Below are positions 1 through 7,990 of a stretch of 12,640 nt of DNA, piece after piece. Positions within the stretch are counted from its first letter, which is position 1. Each line of letters starts with the position of its first letter. Both the position numbers and the translations under genes were made by a program. Source of the DNA: Methylococcaceae bacterium (GTDB taxonomy: Bacteria; Pseudomonadota; Gammaproteobacteria; Methylococcales; Methylomonadaceae); contig JAKIUK010000095.1 in assembly GCA_021647585.1 (NCBI GenBank), positions 1-12,640 of the forward strand, written 5' to 3'. Below the pieces are notes generated by a model. The model ran no database searches, had not been told where the DNA came from, and saw only the letters and a program-made list of their open reading frames with translations.

Positions 1-36
1 ATTCGTTTTTGCATTCGTGTGATAGCCTTGGGACAT
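1..36 (-). CDS. 5' end of a gene running off the left edge, possibly an IS transposase
   Basis: An ATG at 36-34 on the minus strand opens a frame that stays open to the window edge (MSQGYHTNAKTN). It is preceded by a strong ribosome binding site, AAAGGAG, about five bases upstream, so a real gene start is likely. The short N-terminus with an H-x-N-A-x-T pattern resembles, from memory, the first residues of helix-turn-helix transposases of the IS481 type. Twelve residues cannot establish a family. If it is a transposase, an insertion sequence has landed directly downstream of the Hsp70 gene. I could not identify a terminal inverted repeat with confidence. Confidence 0.45.
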   Translation of the reverse strand, partial: MSQGYHTNAKTN

Positions 37-275
37 ATTAACTCCTTTGTCGTAAAAGATTTTAATATGTTATCAGGGCTGTCCTTTTAAATTTTTAAAT
101 CAGGTATAACGTGGTGAAACTATACAAGTACCAACGTTGGTTTAATGAATTATGTAGAGCAGACTTTAATCCGCAATGTCCAAACTGCCTAATTACTACA
201 ATTGTTCAAGTTAATCTGTGCACGTTCCTTATTCTTTCTCAAACATTACTTCGAGAGAAAAAAGGGGTTAAGCTG

Positions 276-2264
276 TTAATTTTCCCCAGCTCTAACATCA
301 AACTCAATCTTCCATCGGTGATTATCTTGTTGAGAAACCGCATGTAATTCCAATGTCCCTACCTCTGTGACTGCTGCACTCAAATGGACAGGAATAACTT
401 CGCCTGCTGTACGCCCTTCTTCAGGCAGTGTAATTTCAATTTCATCCAGTTCTTCTAACTCCTCATCAGTCCAGTAATCCAGCCGGGTACCAACGAGATC
501 ATCCCTACGATTATTAGAAGCAAAAAACCTAAAACGAACGGGCTCTCCTATCACCAAACCAAATTCATCATCTGGCAATTCTTTTTCCGTTCCCTCTTCC
601 ATACCAAAAGGTGCAATACATAAAGCTTCAACTTCCGGCGGCATTCCTGGAACCGCTGGCATGGCACTTTCCACCCCAACATAATAAGATGCTGCTGTAC
701 CGCCTTTTATTCGAACACCTTTGCCTTGCCGTACCACACCATAATAGGCAGCACCTTTGGCTACAGCTAAATCAAGGTCAGCGCCTTCCAGCATTCTTAA
801 TTCCGGTGCCTGTTCTGAAACTAACCATGAATTCAAAACTTTGGTTAATCTATCAGCTAATACGTCCGCTTTTAGTACCCCCCCATTAAACAAGATTGCA
901 GTTGGATGCAAAAAACTTGCATTTTCAGGAAGATTAACATGTTCCAAGTCTTCAGTAGCCGATAATTGTTTAGCCAGAAATGCAGCCAAATGACGAGTAA
1001 TACCCGCATCTTGTGCATAAGGTAAACCTTTGGTTCTTAACCCCGAGCGTGGTCTTGAAACAGGCCTGTCACTCACTGCTACTTCAGGTAAAAATCCTTC
1101 AACCAATACCTTGTCAACTTCTTCTCTGGTCAATTCTGTACGTAAAGTCCCGCCAATCAAAGATGAACCACGACTTGGCACAACCAAGGGTATATTGTCC
1201 ATTTCCGGGTTGTTAAAAATTTTTTCTTTTGCATCCCTACAAGCATGGGTCAATGCCTGTACTTGCCATGCTTCTAGACGATTGCCACTTTCCTGCTCCA
1301 TTTTAGCTTTAATGGTATAAGCTAAGGCCAAGTCCATATTATCGCCACCCAGCAGAATATGATCACCTACGGCCACCCGAGTCAGTTCTAGATTTCCTTG
1401 TTGTTCTGTCACAGCAATCAATGATAGATCCGTGGTTCCACCACCTACATCAATTACCAAAATAATATCACCTACGCTAACATGATTACGCCAGTCACCC
1501 AGGCTATTATCAATCCAGCTATACAGTGCCGACTGCGGCTCTTCTAATAACAGCGCCTGATTAAGCCCAATAGACCGTGCTGCTTCCACAGTTAATTCTC
1601 TTGCAGCCGGATCAAACGAGGCTGGAACTGTAATAATGACATCTTGCTGTTCTAGCGGAGCCCCTGGGTGCAGGTTTTCCCATGCATCCTTCATATGCTG
1701 TAAATACGACCTTGTCGCTTGAAAAGGTGAAATCCTGTTGACTTCTTCTGGCGCCTCAGATGGTAAAATTGATTCTTTACAATCAACCCCCGCGTGACAC
1801 AACCAACTCTTGGCGCTAGCAACCAAACGTATAGGCGTTTTACTACCCAGATTTCGAGCAATATCTCCCACCAGATAATCAGGTTTTGCAGTCCAGGGTA
1901 ATGTAGTTGAACCTTCTGCAATTTCAGCATCATGTGCCAAATATAAAAATGAAGGCAACTGTTTTTTGTCTTCAACAACACCGGGAGCAGTTAATTGTGG
2001 AATTGCCATTACCTGTTGCGTAATTTCATCTTCATCTTGAGTCAGGTCAACATAAGACAATACACAATGGGTAGTACCTAAATCAATACCAACAGAATAT
2101 TTTGTTCCCTCATGTTCTACTTGTTCTGATTCAGACGATTGAGTCTGTTGAATTTCATTTTCATTGCTTGATTCAGCAGATAGTTCATCAACTTTTCCCT
2201 GCTGATCTTCATTCTCACTCGCCGTAGATTCACTTTGGTTCACATGCCCAAACAAACCATTCAC
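276..2264 (-). CDS. Hsp70-family (DnaK-like) chaperone ATPase with acidic N-terminal extension
   Basis: A 662-residue cytoplasmic member of the Hsp70/actin-fold ATPase superfamily. The phosphate-1 motif IDLGTTHCVLSYVD is at residues 60-73, a connect-1 segment (ITVPASFDPAARE) near 211-223, the phosphate-2 motif VIDVGGGTTDLSL at 270-282, and the adenosine motif ILFNGGVLKADVLADRL at 457-473. A shortened beta-rich C-terminal part (about 520-660) replaces the full DnaK substrate domain and helical lid, and there is no EEVD-like tail. Residues 8-52 are a Glu/Ser/Gln-rich low-complexity extension before the ATPase domain, absent from DnaK. The start is GTG at 2264-2262, with AGAGG seven bases upstream; it overlaps the TGA of the DUF2760 gene as GTGA, which implies translational coupling. 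DUF2760 beside such Hsp70 proteins is a known pairing, usually followed by a second Hsp70-like gene that is not seen here. Client and role are unknown. It is not the housekeeping DnaK. Confidence 0.93.
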   Translation of the reverse strand: MNGLFGHVNQSESTASENEDQQGKVDELSAESSNENEIQQTQSSESEQVEHEGTKYSVGIDLGTTHCVLSYVDLTQDEDEITQQVMAIPQLTAPGVVEDKKQLPSFLYLAHDAEIAEGSTTLPWTAKPDYLVGDIARNLGSKTPIRLVASAKSWLCHAGVDCKESILPSEAPEEVNRISPFQATRSYLQHMKDAWENLHPGAPLEQQDVIITVPASFDPAARELTVEAARSIGLNQALLLEEPQSALYSWIDNSLGDWRNHVSVGDIILVIDVGGGTTDLSLIAVTEQQGNLELTRVAVGDHILLGGDNMDLALAYTIKAKMEQESGNRLEAWQVQALTHACRDAKEKIFNNPEMDNIPLVVPSRGSSLIGGTLRTELTREEVDKVLVEGFLPEVAVSDRPVSRPRSGLRTKGLPYAQDAGITRHLAAFLAKQLSATEDLEHVNLPENASFLHPTAILFNGGVLKADVLADRLTKVLNSWLVSEQAPELRMLEGADLDLAVAKGAAYYGVVRQGKGVRIKGGTAASYYVGVESAMPAVPGMPPEVEALCIAPFGMEEGTEKELPDDEFGLVIGEPVRFRFFASNNRRDDLVGTRLDYWTDEELEELDEIEITLPEEGRTAGEVIPVHLSAAVTEVGTLELHAVSQQDNHRWKIEFDVRAGEN

Positions 2265-2914
2265 AGTTCAACCTCTGCAGCGGCCACTATTTTCGCATTA
2301 TGTCCTTCAGTTAACTTGGGTAAACGAATATTTGTTACCTTCCAACCCTTGTGAATCAAAGTTCCAGTAAACGGAGCTTCACCCACTATATTTCCTGTTA
2401 ATCGTACTTCAGCCGCATCAAAACCTTTTGCTAAAGTCACCTTACTTCCTTCCTGATCTGAACGCACTGTTTCCAAAGTAAAATATTCATTAACTACTTT
2501 CTTACACCCTTCATGAACCACTCGCGCTGCAACGCCTATATCAGTATCATTATAGGCAGTAATATCTTCTTTAATAAAATCAATAAAGCGTGCTTCTTTT
2601 TGTAACAATCCTAACAACTGTAGAGCTGCATCGGGTGTAGCTTCTTTCAAAACAACAGGTTCAGGCGCGGGTGCCTGAACAATTTTTTCAACTTCAACGA
2701 TTTTTTCTACAACTTTAATCTCTGGTTCAGCGGCAATCGGTTTTACTGCATTTTTAATAGATTGTTTCGCCCTACTCGCCATACCGATCACCATTGATAA
2801 CAGTACAATGATTAGAATGAGGGCTAAAACTAACACACAAGCCATTAAGTAAACATGCCATAAATCAAGCGTAGTAGGCATTAAAGTTAAATCGATAGTA
2901 AGATTTTTATTCAT
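2261..2914 (-). CDS. DUF2760 membrane-anchored protein, partner of the Hsp70 gene
   Basis: From ATG 2914 the product is 217 residues. One strong hydrophobic segment lies at about residues 19-44, followed by a basic stretch, a V/E/K-rich then A/P-rich linker (about 64-90) that looks flexible or coiled, and a compact C-terminal domain (about 93-217) that I assign to DUF2760 from its pattern (ARFIDFIKEDITAYND, ARVVHEGC, then a beta-rich end). The C-terminal domain probably lies in the cytoplasm, where the coupled Hsp70 could bind it, but that topology is inferred. The stop TGA overlaps the GTG start of the Hsp70 gene, so the two are made together. An in-frame TTG at 2929 would add five residues. 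Neither start has a clear Shine-Dalgarno, and I prefer ATG. The biochemical function of DUF2760 is not known to me. Confidence 0.85.
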   Translation of the reverse strand: MNKNLTIDLTLMPTTLDLWHVYLMACVLVLALILIIVLLSMVIGMASRAKQSIKNAVKPIAAEPEIKVVEKIVEVEKIVQAPAPEPVVLKEATPDAALQLLGLLQKEARFIDFIKEDITAYNDTDIGVAARVVHEGCKKVVNEYFTLETVRSDQEGSKVTLAKGFDAAEVRLTGNIVGEAPFTGTLIHKGWKVTNIRLPKLTEGHNAKIVAAAEVEL

Positions 2915-3054
2915 AATTTTGGTTTTCAAGTTTGGTACATATCATACCTTTAATACTGATAAATCCGTTTAGGTACAATTATTTTCAACATCTCTTTAAG
3001 ACCTTATTTAACCGCAAATAAAGCCACCAAGTGCTACAGTGGATATCTCCTAAA

Positions 3055-3432
3055 TTAATTACCTGCTTTAAGAGCTGCTTCCGCAAACATTTGCTGCTTT
3101 AAAACACGACGCGTTATCTGAATGCGCAGTTTTTTTAAATGGCGGTCGGCAATGATGCCCGGCACTTTAGCATCTAGATAAACTTGACGCATCTTAGATA
3201 AAACTGTTTCACACTGTTTAATAATGGCGTCTGTCGCACTACGCGACTCAATTTTACTATATCCTGGTTTCTGCATTTCATCACTTACACATTTTTTATA
3301 TTGATACTGTGCTTGTTGAATATTTTTAATGGTTGCTTCGCTTAATGATGTTGCGTGCCATTCATTTTTTGCATCGTCAGCAAATGCGAGGCTTGAAGAA
3401 ACTAATAAGGCTAAAAATAAAATTTGTTTCAT
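3055..3432 (-). CDS. Small secreted helical protein, function unknown
   Basis: The chosen start, ATG 3432, gives 125 residues. The first 19 or so are a clear signal peptide (basic MKQ, hydrophobic ILFLALLVSSSLAF, then an A-D cleavage region at AFA-DDA), so the product is probably periplasmic. The in-frame GTG at 3444 is less likely because its bases form part of the GGAAAG ribosome binding site five bases before the ATG. The mature part is charged and mostly helical, with two cysteines (C48 and C74) that could form one disulfide. The C-terminal third is basic (HLKKLRIQITRRVLKQQ). I recognise no family. It is separated from the Hsp70 operon by about 125 bases and from the MATE gene by about 80 bases, so it is probably its own transcription unit. 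Confidence 0.75.
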   Translation of the reverse strand: MKQILFLALLVSSSLAFADDAKNEWHATSLSEATIKNIQQAQYQYKKCVSDEMQKPGYSKIESRSATDAIIKQCETVLSKMRQVYLDAKVPGIIADRHLKKLRIQITRRVLKQQMFAEAALKAGN

Positions 3433-3489
3433 AATGCTTTCCACATAGATTTTGTTTGATTTATGATAATTTTACGCGAACTAAAATAG

Positions 3490-3514
3490 GATTTCCTAAA
3501 ATATGGGGGAAATC
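3490..3514 (-). terminator. Weak hairpin at the 3' end of the MATE gene
   Basis: A 7-bp inverted repeat (GATTTCC at 3490-3496 and GGAAATC at 3508-3514) with an 11-base loop begins at the last base of the MATE stop codon. On the minus strand it is followed by CTATTTTAG, which is only a poor U-tract. It may act as a weak terminator between the transporter and the small secreted protein gene. Confidence 0.35.
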
Positions 3515-4830
3515 TATCCATTTTCAACTAACACTCGTGTTTTAAAAACAACGACCATAGACAAACTACGCGCCAGCATAAATACTGTCATAGCCAACCA
3601 TAAACCTTGATTTCCTAAATGTTGAGTAAAATACCAAACAGGTAAAAAGACCGCTAATATAGAAAACAGCATGGTATTGCGCATTTCTCTGGTTAACATT
3701 GCTCCAATAAATACGCCATCAAAAAGATAACAAACAAACGATACCAAGGGCATTACTATTAACCAGGGTAAATAAATATAAGCCTTGGCCCTTACGTTAT
3801 CTAACCCCGTCAATAAATCAATAATTTGTTCACCAAAAGTCAGATAGCAAATAGCAAAAACTACTGCGATTACAAATGACCAAATCCCGGCTGTTAATAC
3901 CGCCTGTCTAGCCATCACTTTGCTTTTTGCACCCACAGCTTTTCCCACCAAGGCTTCTGCAGCATGAGCAAACCCGTCCAGTGCATAAGCCATAAAAGTT
4001 TGAAAATTAAGCAAAACAGCATTTGCTGCTAAAACCACATCACCCATTTTTGCACTTTGAGCGGTAAAAAAAGCAAAAGCAAAAATCAAGCACCAAGTCC
4101 GCACAAAAATATGGCTATTAACAAGTAACAAGGCTTTAAATTTATCGAACCTGGCAAAAAGTCGCCAATTCCAAAATAATCTGTCCTTTGTTATTGTTCT
4201 AACAACAATGACCAAGCCAATAATAAACCCTATATACTCAGCAATAACCGATGCCAAAGCCACTCCTTCCACTTGCATATCAAAATGATACACAAACAAC
4301 AAGTCCAAGCAGATATTTGTAATATTGGTAATTAACACAATCAGTAGTGGAACTCTTACATTCTGACGACCTAAAAACCAACCCAATAGCACATAAGAAC
4401 AAAGGGTAGCTGGCGTACTCCAGATTCTAATTTCAAAATATTGCAATGCCAACTGCTCAACTAAATGACTACTTTGTAGTAACCAGAAACTGAATTGAGA
4501 AATCAATTGATGTGACAACAACAAAAGACAAGAAATAATTACAGCTATTCCAATAGCTCTGATGAGTACAGCATATATTTCTTCTTTATTATCTTCCCCA
4601 AATGCTTGAGCAGTTAAGCCTGTTGTTCCCATGCGTAAAAAACCAAACCCCCAAAAGATAAAGCTAAAAATCAGTCCACCCAAGGCAACCGCTGCTAAAA
4701 ACTGTTCCGTATCCAGATGACCTAAAACTGCCGTATCTACCAACCCTAGTAGTGGCGTGGAAATATTAGTAATAATCATGGGGATAGCCAAACGTAAAAC
4801 CATAACATGTTCAAATCGTTTATTTTTCAA
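3514..4830 (-). CDS. dinF: MATE-family efflux transporter, DinF-like
   Basis: A 438-residue polytopic inner-membrane protein with about twelve hydrophobic segments, the usual MATE length. The N-terminus is of DinF type: LRLAIPMIITNISTPLLGLVDTAVLGHL with the conserved Asp of helix 1 at residue 32, and RMGTTGLTAQAFG at 66-78, very like E. coli DinF. MATE pumps export cationic drugs or metabolites using a proton or sodium gradient; the substrate cannot be told here. The longest frame begins at TTG 4830-4828, with an in-frame ATG at 4803-4801 as alternative. Neither has a good ribosome binding site. The TTG form keeps a 13-residue lead before LAIPM, as in DinF, but a good promoter (4843-4871) would put the transcript start only a few bases from that TTG. 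No SOS box is visible upstream. It is divergent from the aminopropyltransferase-like gene. Confidence 0.9.
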   Translation of the reverse strand: MKNKRFEHVMVLRLAIPMIITNISTPLLGLVDTAVLGHLDTEQFLAAVALGGLIFSFIFWGFGFLRMGTTGLTAQAFGEDNKEEIYAVLIRAIGIAVIISCLLLLSHQLISQFSFWLLQSSHLVEQLALQYFEIRIWSTPATLCSYVLLGWFLGRQNVRVPLLIVLITNITNICLDLLFVYHFDMQVEGVALASVIAEYIGFIIGLVIVVRTITKDRLFWNWRLFARFDKFKALLLVNSHIFVRTWCLIFAFAFFTAQSAKMGDVVLAANAVLLNFQTFMAYALDGFAHAAEALVGKAVGAKSKVMARQAVLTAGIWSFVIAVVFAICYLTFGEQIIDLLTGLDNVRAKAYIYLPWLIVMPLVSFVCYLFDGVFIGAMLTREMRNTMLFSILAVFLPVWYFTQHLGNQGLWLAMTVFMLARSLSMVVVFKTRVLVENG

Positions 4831-4842
4831 GACAAATCAATC

Positions 4843-4871
4843 TTTATAGGAGAAAATAGCACCAGTGTAAA
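4843..4871 (-). promoter_or_regulatory. Sigma70-type promoter for the MATE gene
   Basis: Read on the minus strand, a -35 box TTTACA (4871-4866) and a -10 box TATAAA (4848-4843) are separated by exactly 17 bases. The expected transcript start is near 4836. That is very close to the TTG start at 4830, which slightly favours either near-leaderless translation or use of the ATG at 4803. Confidence 0.5.
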
Positions 4872-4887
4872 ATAATCAAAGGGTTTT

Positions 4888-5691
4888 ATGTATAAATATG
4901 ACGGCTTGCTTATCCACCAGACTCAAGATGAAGAAGGCATCATAGAAGTTATTGAAAAAAAAGGGGTACGGTCTCTACATTTTGGTTCCCATTCAAGACA
5001 AAGCTCCATGCTTTTAGCAGACCCTAATCAACTACACTCCCTTTACGCACGAGCCATGATGGGCCTATTGCTTTTTAACGATAAACCTGAAGATATTTTA
5101 ATGATTGGTTTAGGGGGTGGCACCATTACTAAATATTTATTACATCAATTTGACGAATGTAAAATTAAAGTCGTTGAATATAGAAGCCACGTGTTAAAAA
5201 TAGCACGCAGTCACTTTGAACTGCCCTTGGATCCGCGATTAAAAGTAAAGATTGGTTGTGGCGGTCAATATGTATCCATTCAAAGCAGGAGAGTAGAAGA
5301 GAAACATGACCTGATCATGATTGATGCCTTTGACCATGAAGGGATGGCCGTTGAAGTCAGTAGTGAGAATTTTTTTGATGGCTGTAGAACTCTTTTAAAG
5401 GATGATGGTCTATTAGCCATTAATTTATGGGGAACCAATAAAGATTTATTTCAGCATGTCTCATGGAATATGGGACGTGTTTTTGAATGGAAAATTCTAT
5501 TTTTACCGGTACGAAAACGTGGCAATATTATTGGCTTTGCTTTTAGAGAAAATACACCAAAATATTCCATGAAAGAACTAAGACAAAAAGCAAAACAACT
5601 GGAACAACAATATCACATCGAATTCCCAATATTTATTAAAGATTTTAAACGTAACAATACCTCCGTATTAGACAAAGTAATCAAAAAATGA
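4888..5691 (+). CDS. Spermidine-synthase-fold protein (SpeE-like), function uncertain
   Basis: A 267-residue soluble protein with the class I methyltransferase/aminopropyltransferase Rossmann fold. The N-terminal strand region (LHFGSHSRQSSMLLADP) mirrors the LHFG...QS-M---DP pattern of spermidine synthases. The nucleotide-binding loop is IGLGGGTITKYL (73-84), followed by an acidic strand end at E97. A D-x-x-D pair (D146, D149 in IDAFDHEG) stands where SpeE has D-x-x-D-P. Two points argue against ordinary spermidine synthesis: the Pro after that pair is His, and the adenosine-contacting DG-type motif is replaced by GCGGQYV (123-129). The C-terminal 50 residues are basic and helical. The start ATG has AAAGGG four bases upstream. 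Its stop overlaps the ygiQ start as ATGA, implying coupled translation. Substrate unknown. Confidence 0.82.
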   Translation: MYKYDGLLIHQTQDEEGIIEVIEKKGVRSLHFGSHSRQSSMLLADPNQLHSLYARAMMGLLLFNDKPEDILMIGLGGGTITKYLLHQFDECKIKVVEYRSHVLKIARSHFELPLDPRLKVKIGCGGQYVSIQSRRVEEKHDLIMIDAFDHEGMAVEVSSENFFDGCRTLLKDDGLLAINLWGTNKDLFQHVSWNMGRVFEWKILFLPVRKRGNIIGFAFRENTPKYSMKELRQKAKQLEQQYHIEFPIFIKDFKRNNTSVLDKVIKK

Positions 5692-7823
5692 CCCAAACAG
5701 CACCAAACCTTTTCGGCTATAAAAAATTCTGGGCACAACGTTTTGGCTCCGCCCATGAATTACCTATGAGTATGGACGAAATGGAACAATTAGGCTGGGA
5801 TTCCTGCGATATTATCCTGGTAACTGGGGATGCCTATGTTGACCACCCCAGTTTTGGCATGGCAGTTATTGGGCGAACTTTGGAAGCGCAAGGTTTCAGA
5901 GTCGGTATTATTTCTCAACCGGACTGGACCAGTGCAGAAGATTTTAGGACATTAGGCCGGCCCAATTTGTTCTTTGGTGTCACGGGCGGCAATATGGATT
6001 CTATGGTCAACCGCTACACCTCTGATAAAAAAATTCGTTCTAATGATGCCTATACCCCTAATGGGGAAGGTGGAAAAAGACCTGATCGTGCAGTAAATGT
6101 CTATTCCCATCGCTGTCGGGAAGCTTATAAAAACATACCCATTATCATTGGCGGAATCGAAGCCAGCTTAAGACGTATTGCTCACTATGATTACTGGTCA
6201 GATAAAGTCCGTAAATCAGTACTGCTGGATTCCAAAGCGGACATACTGGTCTATGGTAATGCAGAAAGACAAATTGTAGAAATCGCCCATCGCCTGGCAA
6301 ATGGCGAAACTACGACTGATTTAAAAGGCATTCGCGGTACCGTTCATTTCGTCAAACAAATACCTGGCGACTGGACTGAAAAAGATTCGAGCTCAATTGA
6401 TAAACCTGGCATTATTAATCCGCCAGTAAACCCCTATCAGGAAGAACCCGCTTGTGACAAAAAGTCCACCGAATCAAATACAGAAAAAGTCATCCACTTT
6501 AACAGACATATTCCTAATAAACACAGATCCCAAACTGTAATTCGACTACCTGATTATGAATCTGTTAAACAGGACCCTATACTGTATGCCCACGCGTCTC
6601 GTGTCATGCACGGGGAAACCAACCCAGGTAATGCCAGACCTTTGATACAACGCCATGGTTCACGGCAAATATGGATTAACCCCCCCCCAATTCCCTTAAC
6701 CACCAAAGAAATGGATGGGGTATTTGATCGCCCTTATTCGCGTTTGCCACATACTCAATATGGCGAAGCCAATATTCCCGCATTTGAAATGATCCAGCAT
6801 TCAGTCAATATCATGCGAGGCTGTTTTGGAGGCTGTACTTTTTGCTCAATTACTGAACACGAAGGACGTATTATTCAAAGTCGCTCAGAAGATTCCGTTA
6901 TCAAAGAGATTGAAGCAATTCGTGACACCTCTCCCAAGTTCACTGGCCATATTTCCGATTTAGGCGGCCCGACAGCGAATATGTATCGCCTGGCGTGTAA
7001 AGATAAAAAAATAGAAGAATCTTGCCGACGACTTTCTTGCGTCTACCCAGGCATTTGTCATAATCTGGATACCAATCATTCCTCACTAATAAAGCTTTAT
7101 CGTAGAGCCAGAGCACTGCCAGGTATAAAGAAAATATTCATAGCCTCTGGATTACGATATGACCTGGCTGTTGAATCGCCAGAATATGTCAAAGAATTGG
7201 TCACTCACCATGTAGGCGGCTATTTAAAAATAGCACCCGAACACACGGAAAATGGTCCTTTATCAAAAATGATGAAACCAGGTATGGGAACCTATGACCG
7301 CTTTAAACAAATGTTCGATAAATTTTCCAAAGAAGCGGGAAAAGAACAATATTTAATCCCCTATTTCATCGCAGCCCACCCCGGCACAAAAGACACCGAC
7401 ATGCTTAATTTAGCTTTATGGTTAAAAAGCAATGGTTTCAGAGCAGACCAGGTACAGGCATACCTACCCTCACCTATGTCTATATCAACTGCCATGTATC
7501 ACTCTGGCAAAGATACGCTGCAAAAAGTAAACCGTAAAGCGGATGATATTTCAATCCCAAAAAGTATCAAGCAACGACGCATACACAAAGCTTTCTTACG
7601 CTATCACGACCCCAAGAACTGGCCATTATTACGCGAAGCATTAAAAAAAATGGGCAGAGCTGATTTAATTGGTAATGGAAAAAACCATTTAATACCCTCA
7701 TTCCAGCCTAAAGGTACAGCTTCTATAAAAACTGATAAAACAAGAAAATTTAAGACAAAATACACTATGTCTATTAAGAGCAATAAAATAAAGCACAATC
7801 AAAAAAAGAAAAACCGTAAATAG
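5688..7823 (+). CDS. ygiQ: YgiQ family radical SAM protein
   Basis: A 711-residue member of the YgiQ family, at the family's usual length. Residues 1-330 form the YgiQ N-terminal region, with LVTGDAYVDHPSFGMAVIGR at 44-63 and IIIGGIEASLRRIAHYDYWS at 152-171. The radical SAM core follows, with the cluster-binding C-x3-C-x2-C at C379, C383 and C386 (RGCFGGCTFC), then APEHT (516-520) and a DUF3362-type C-terminal region (about 555-665). The last 35 residues are a Lys/Arg-rich tail, probably disordered. The [4Fe-4S]/SAM chemistry is established for the superfamily, but the substrate of YgiQ is not known. The ATG overlaps the stop of the upstream SpeE-like gene by four bases, so the two probably work or are expressed together. 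Confidence 0.96.
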   Translation: MTQTAPNLFGYKKFWAQRFGSAHELPMSMDEMEQLGWDSCDIILVTGDAYVDHPSFGMAVIGRTLEAQGFRVGIISQPDWTSAEDFRTLGRPNLFFGVTGGNMDSMVNRYTSDKKIRSNDAYTPNGEGGKRPDRAVNVYSHRCREAYKNIPIIIGGIEASLRRIAHYDYWSDKVRKSVLLDSKADILVYGNAERQIVEIAHRLANGETTTDLKGIRGTVHFVKQIPGDWTEKDSSSIDKPGIINPPVNPYQEEPACDKKSTESNTEKVIHFNRHIPNKHRSQTVIRLPDYESVKQDPILYAHASRVMHGETNPGNARPLIQRHGSRQIWINPPPIPLTTKEMDGVFDRPYSRLPHTQYGEANIPAFEMIQHSVNIMRGCFGGCTFCSITEHEGRIIQSRSEDSVIKEIEAIRDTSPKFTGHISDLGGPTANMYRLACKDKKIEESCRRLSCVYPGICHNLDTNHSSLIKLYRRARALPGIKKIFIASGLRYDLAVESPEYVKELVTHHVGGYLKIAPEHTENGPLSKMMKPGMGTYDRFKQMFDKFSKEAGKEQYLIPYFIAAHPGTKDTDMLNLALWLKSNGFRADQVQAYLPSPMSISTAMYHSGKDTLQKVNRKADDISIPKSIKQRRIHKAFLRYHDPKNWPLLREALKKMGRADLIGNGKNHLIPSFQPKGTASIKTDKTRKFKTKYTMSIKSNKIKHNQKKKNRK

Positions 7824-7826
7824 CGC

Positions 7827-7854
7827 TAGACAGAATTAAATAATTTTGTATAAT
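7827..7854 (+). promoter_or_regulatory. Promoter of tRNA-Thr
   Basis: TAGACA (7827-7832) matches the -35 consensus at five of six positions. A perfect TATAAT (7849-7854) follows after 16 bases. The predicted start, near 7861, is about nine bases before the mature tRNA 5' end, a normal short leader. This gives the tRNA its own promoter directly after the ygiQ stop. Confidence 0.75.
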
Positions 7855-7869
7855 ACTCGAATCAACATT

Positions 7870-7945
7870 GCTGATGTAGCTCAGTTGGTAGAGCAGTTGA
7901 TTTGTAATCAACCGGTCGTAGGTTCGACTCCTATCATCAGCTCCA
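7870..7945 (+). tRNA. tRNA-Thr (anticodon TGT)
   Basis: A 76-base tRNA with encoded CCA. The acceptor stem is GCTGATG (7870-7876) with CATCAGC (7935-7941), then discriminator T and CCA (7943-7945). The D arm contains AGCTCAGTTGGTAGAGC. The anticodon stem GTTGA/TCAAC encloses loop TTTGTAA, giving anticodon TGT (reads ACA and, by wobble, ACG). The T arm contains GGTTCGACTCC. It reads toward an integrase gene whose 3' end lies 27 bases beyond the CCA, so its 3' half is the likely attachment site of the element to the right. Confidence 0.97.
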
Positions 7946-7953
7946 TATATATA
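7925..7953. other. Probable left attachment site (attL) in the tRNA 3' end
   Basis: This is inferred from position. The tyrosine integrase gene lies immediately past the tRNA-Thr 3' end, the classic arrangement for integration into a tRNA T-arm and acceptor 3' half, which the element restores. The exact core cannot be fixed because no second copy of this stretch was found in the window. The bounds given are approximate. Confidence 0.45.
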
Positions 7954-7990
7954 AAGGCCTGTAGCGGTTTCGTTACGGGCCTTTTTTATT
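7953..7990 (+). terminator. Strong intrinsic terminator after tRNA-Thr, overlapping the 3' end of int
   Basis: An 11-bp stem (GGCCTGTAGCG at 7956-7966 with CGTTACGGGCC at 7971-7981, two G-T pairs) has a four-base GTTT loop and a run of six T at 7982-7987. Three A before the stem can pair with the T-run, so it may also work in the opposite direction. The right arm and T-run encode the last codons and stop of the convergent integrase (K-K-G-P-stop), so the terminator lies inside the element and serves both genes. Confidence 0.88.

Noticed and set aside
130..141. Perfect 12-base palindrome ACCAACGTTGGT in the gap left of the Hsp70 gene
   Set aside because: It is isolated, has no paired copy or promoter context, and is short enough to be chance.
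111..347. Plus-strand open frame of 78 codons (GTG start) antisense to the 3' end of the Hsp70 gene and its downstream gap
   Set aside because: It has no ribosome binding site, its composition is unlike a protein domain, and it overlaps a well-supported gene on the other strand.
611..1320. Several plus-strand open frames antisense to the Hsp70 gene, and one minus-strand frame at 1691-1981
   Set aside because: They are shadows of a strongly coding frame; none has a start signal or recognisable motif.
7604..7798. Minus-strand hydrophobic open frame under the 3' end of ygiQ
   Set aside because: It is the complement of the Lys-rich ygiQ tail, which produces false hydrophobic residues.
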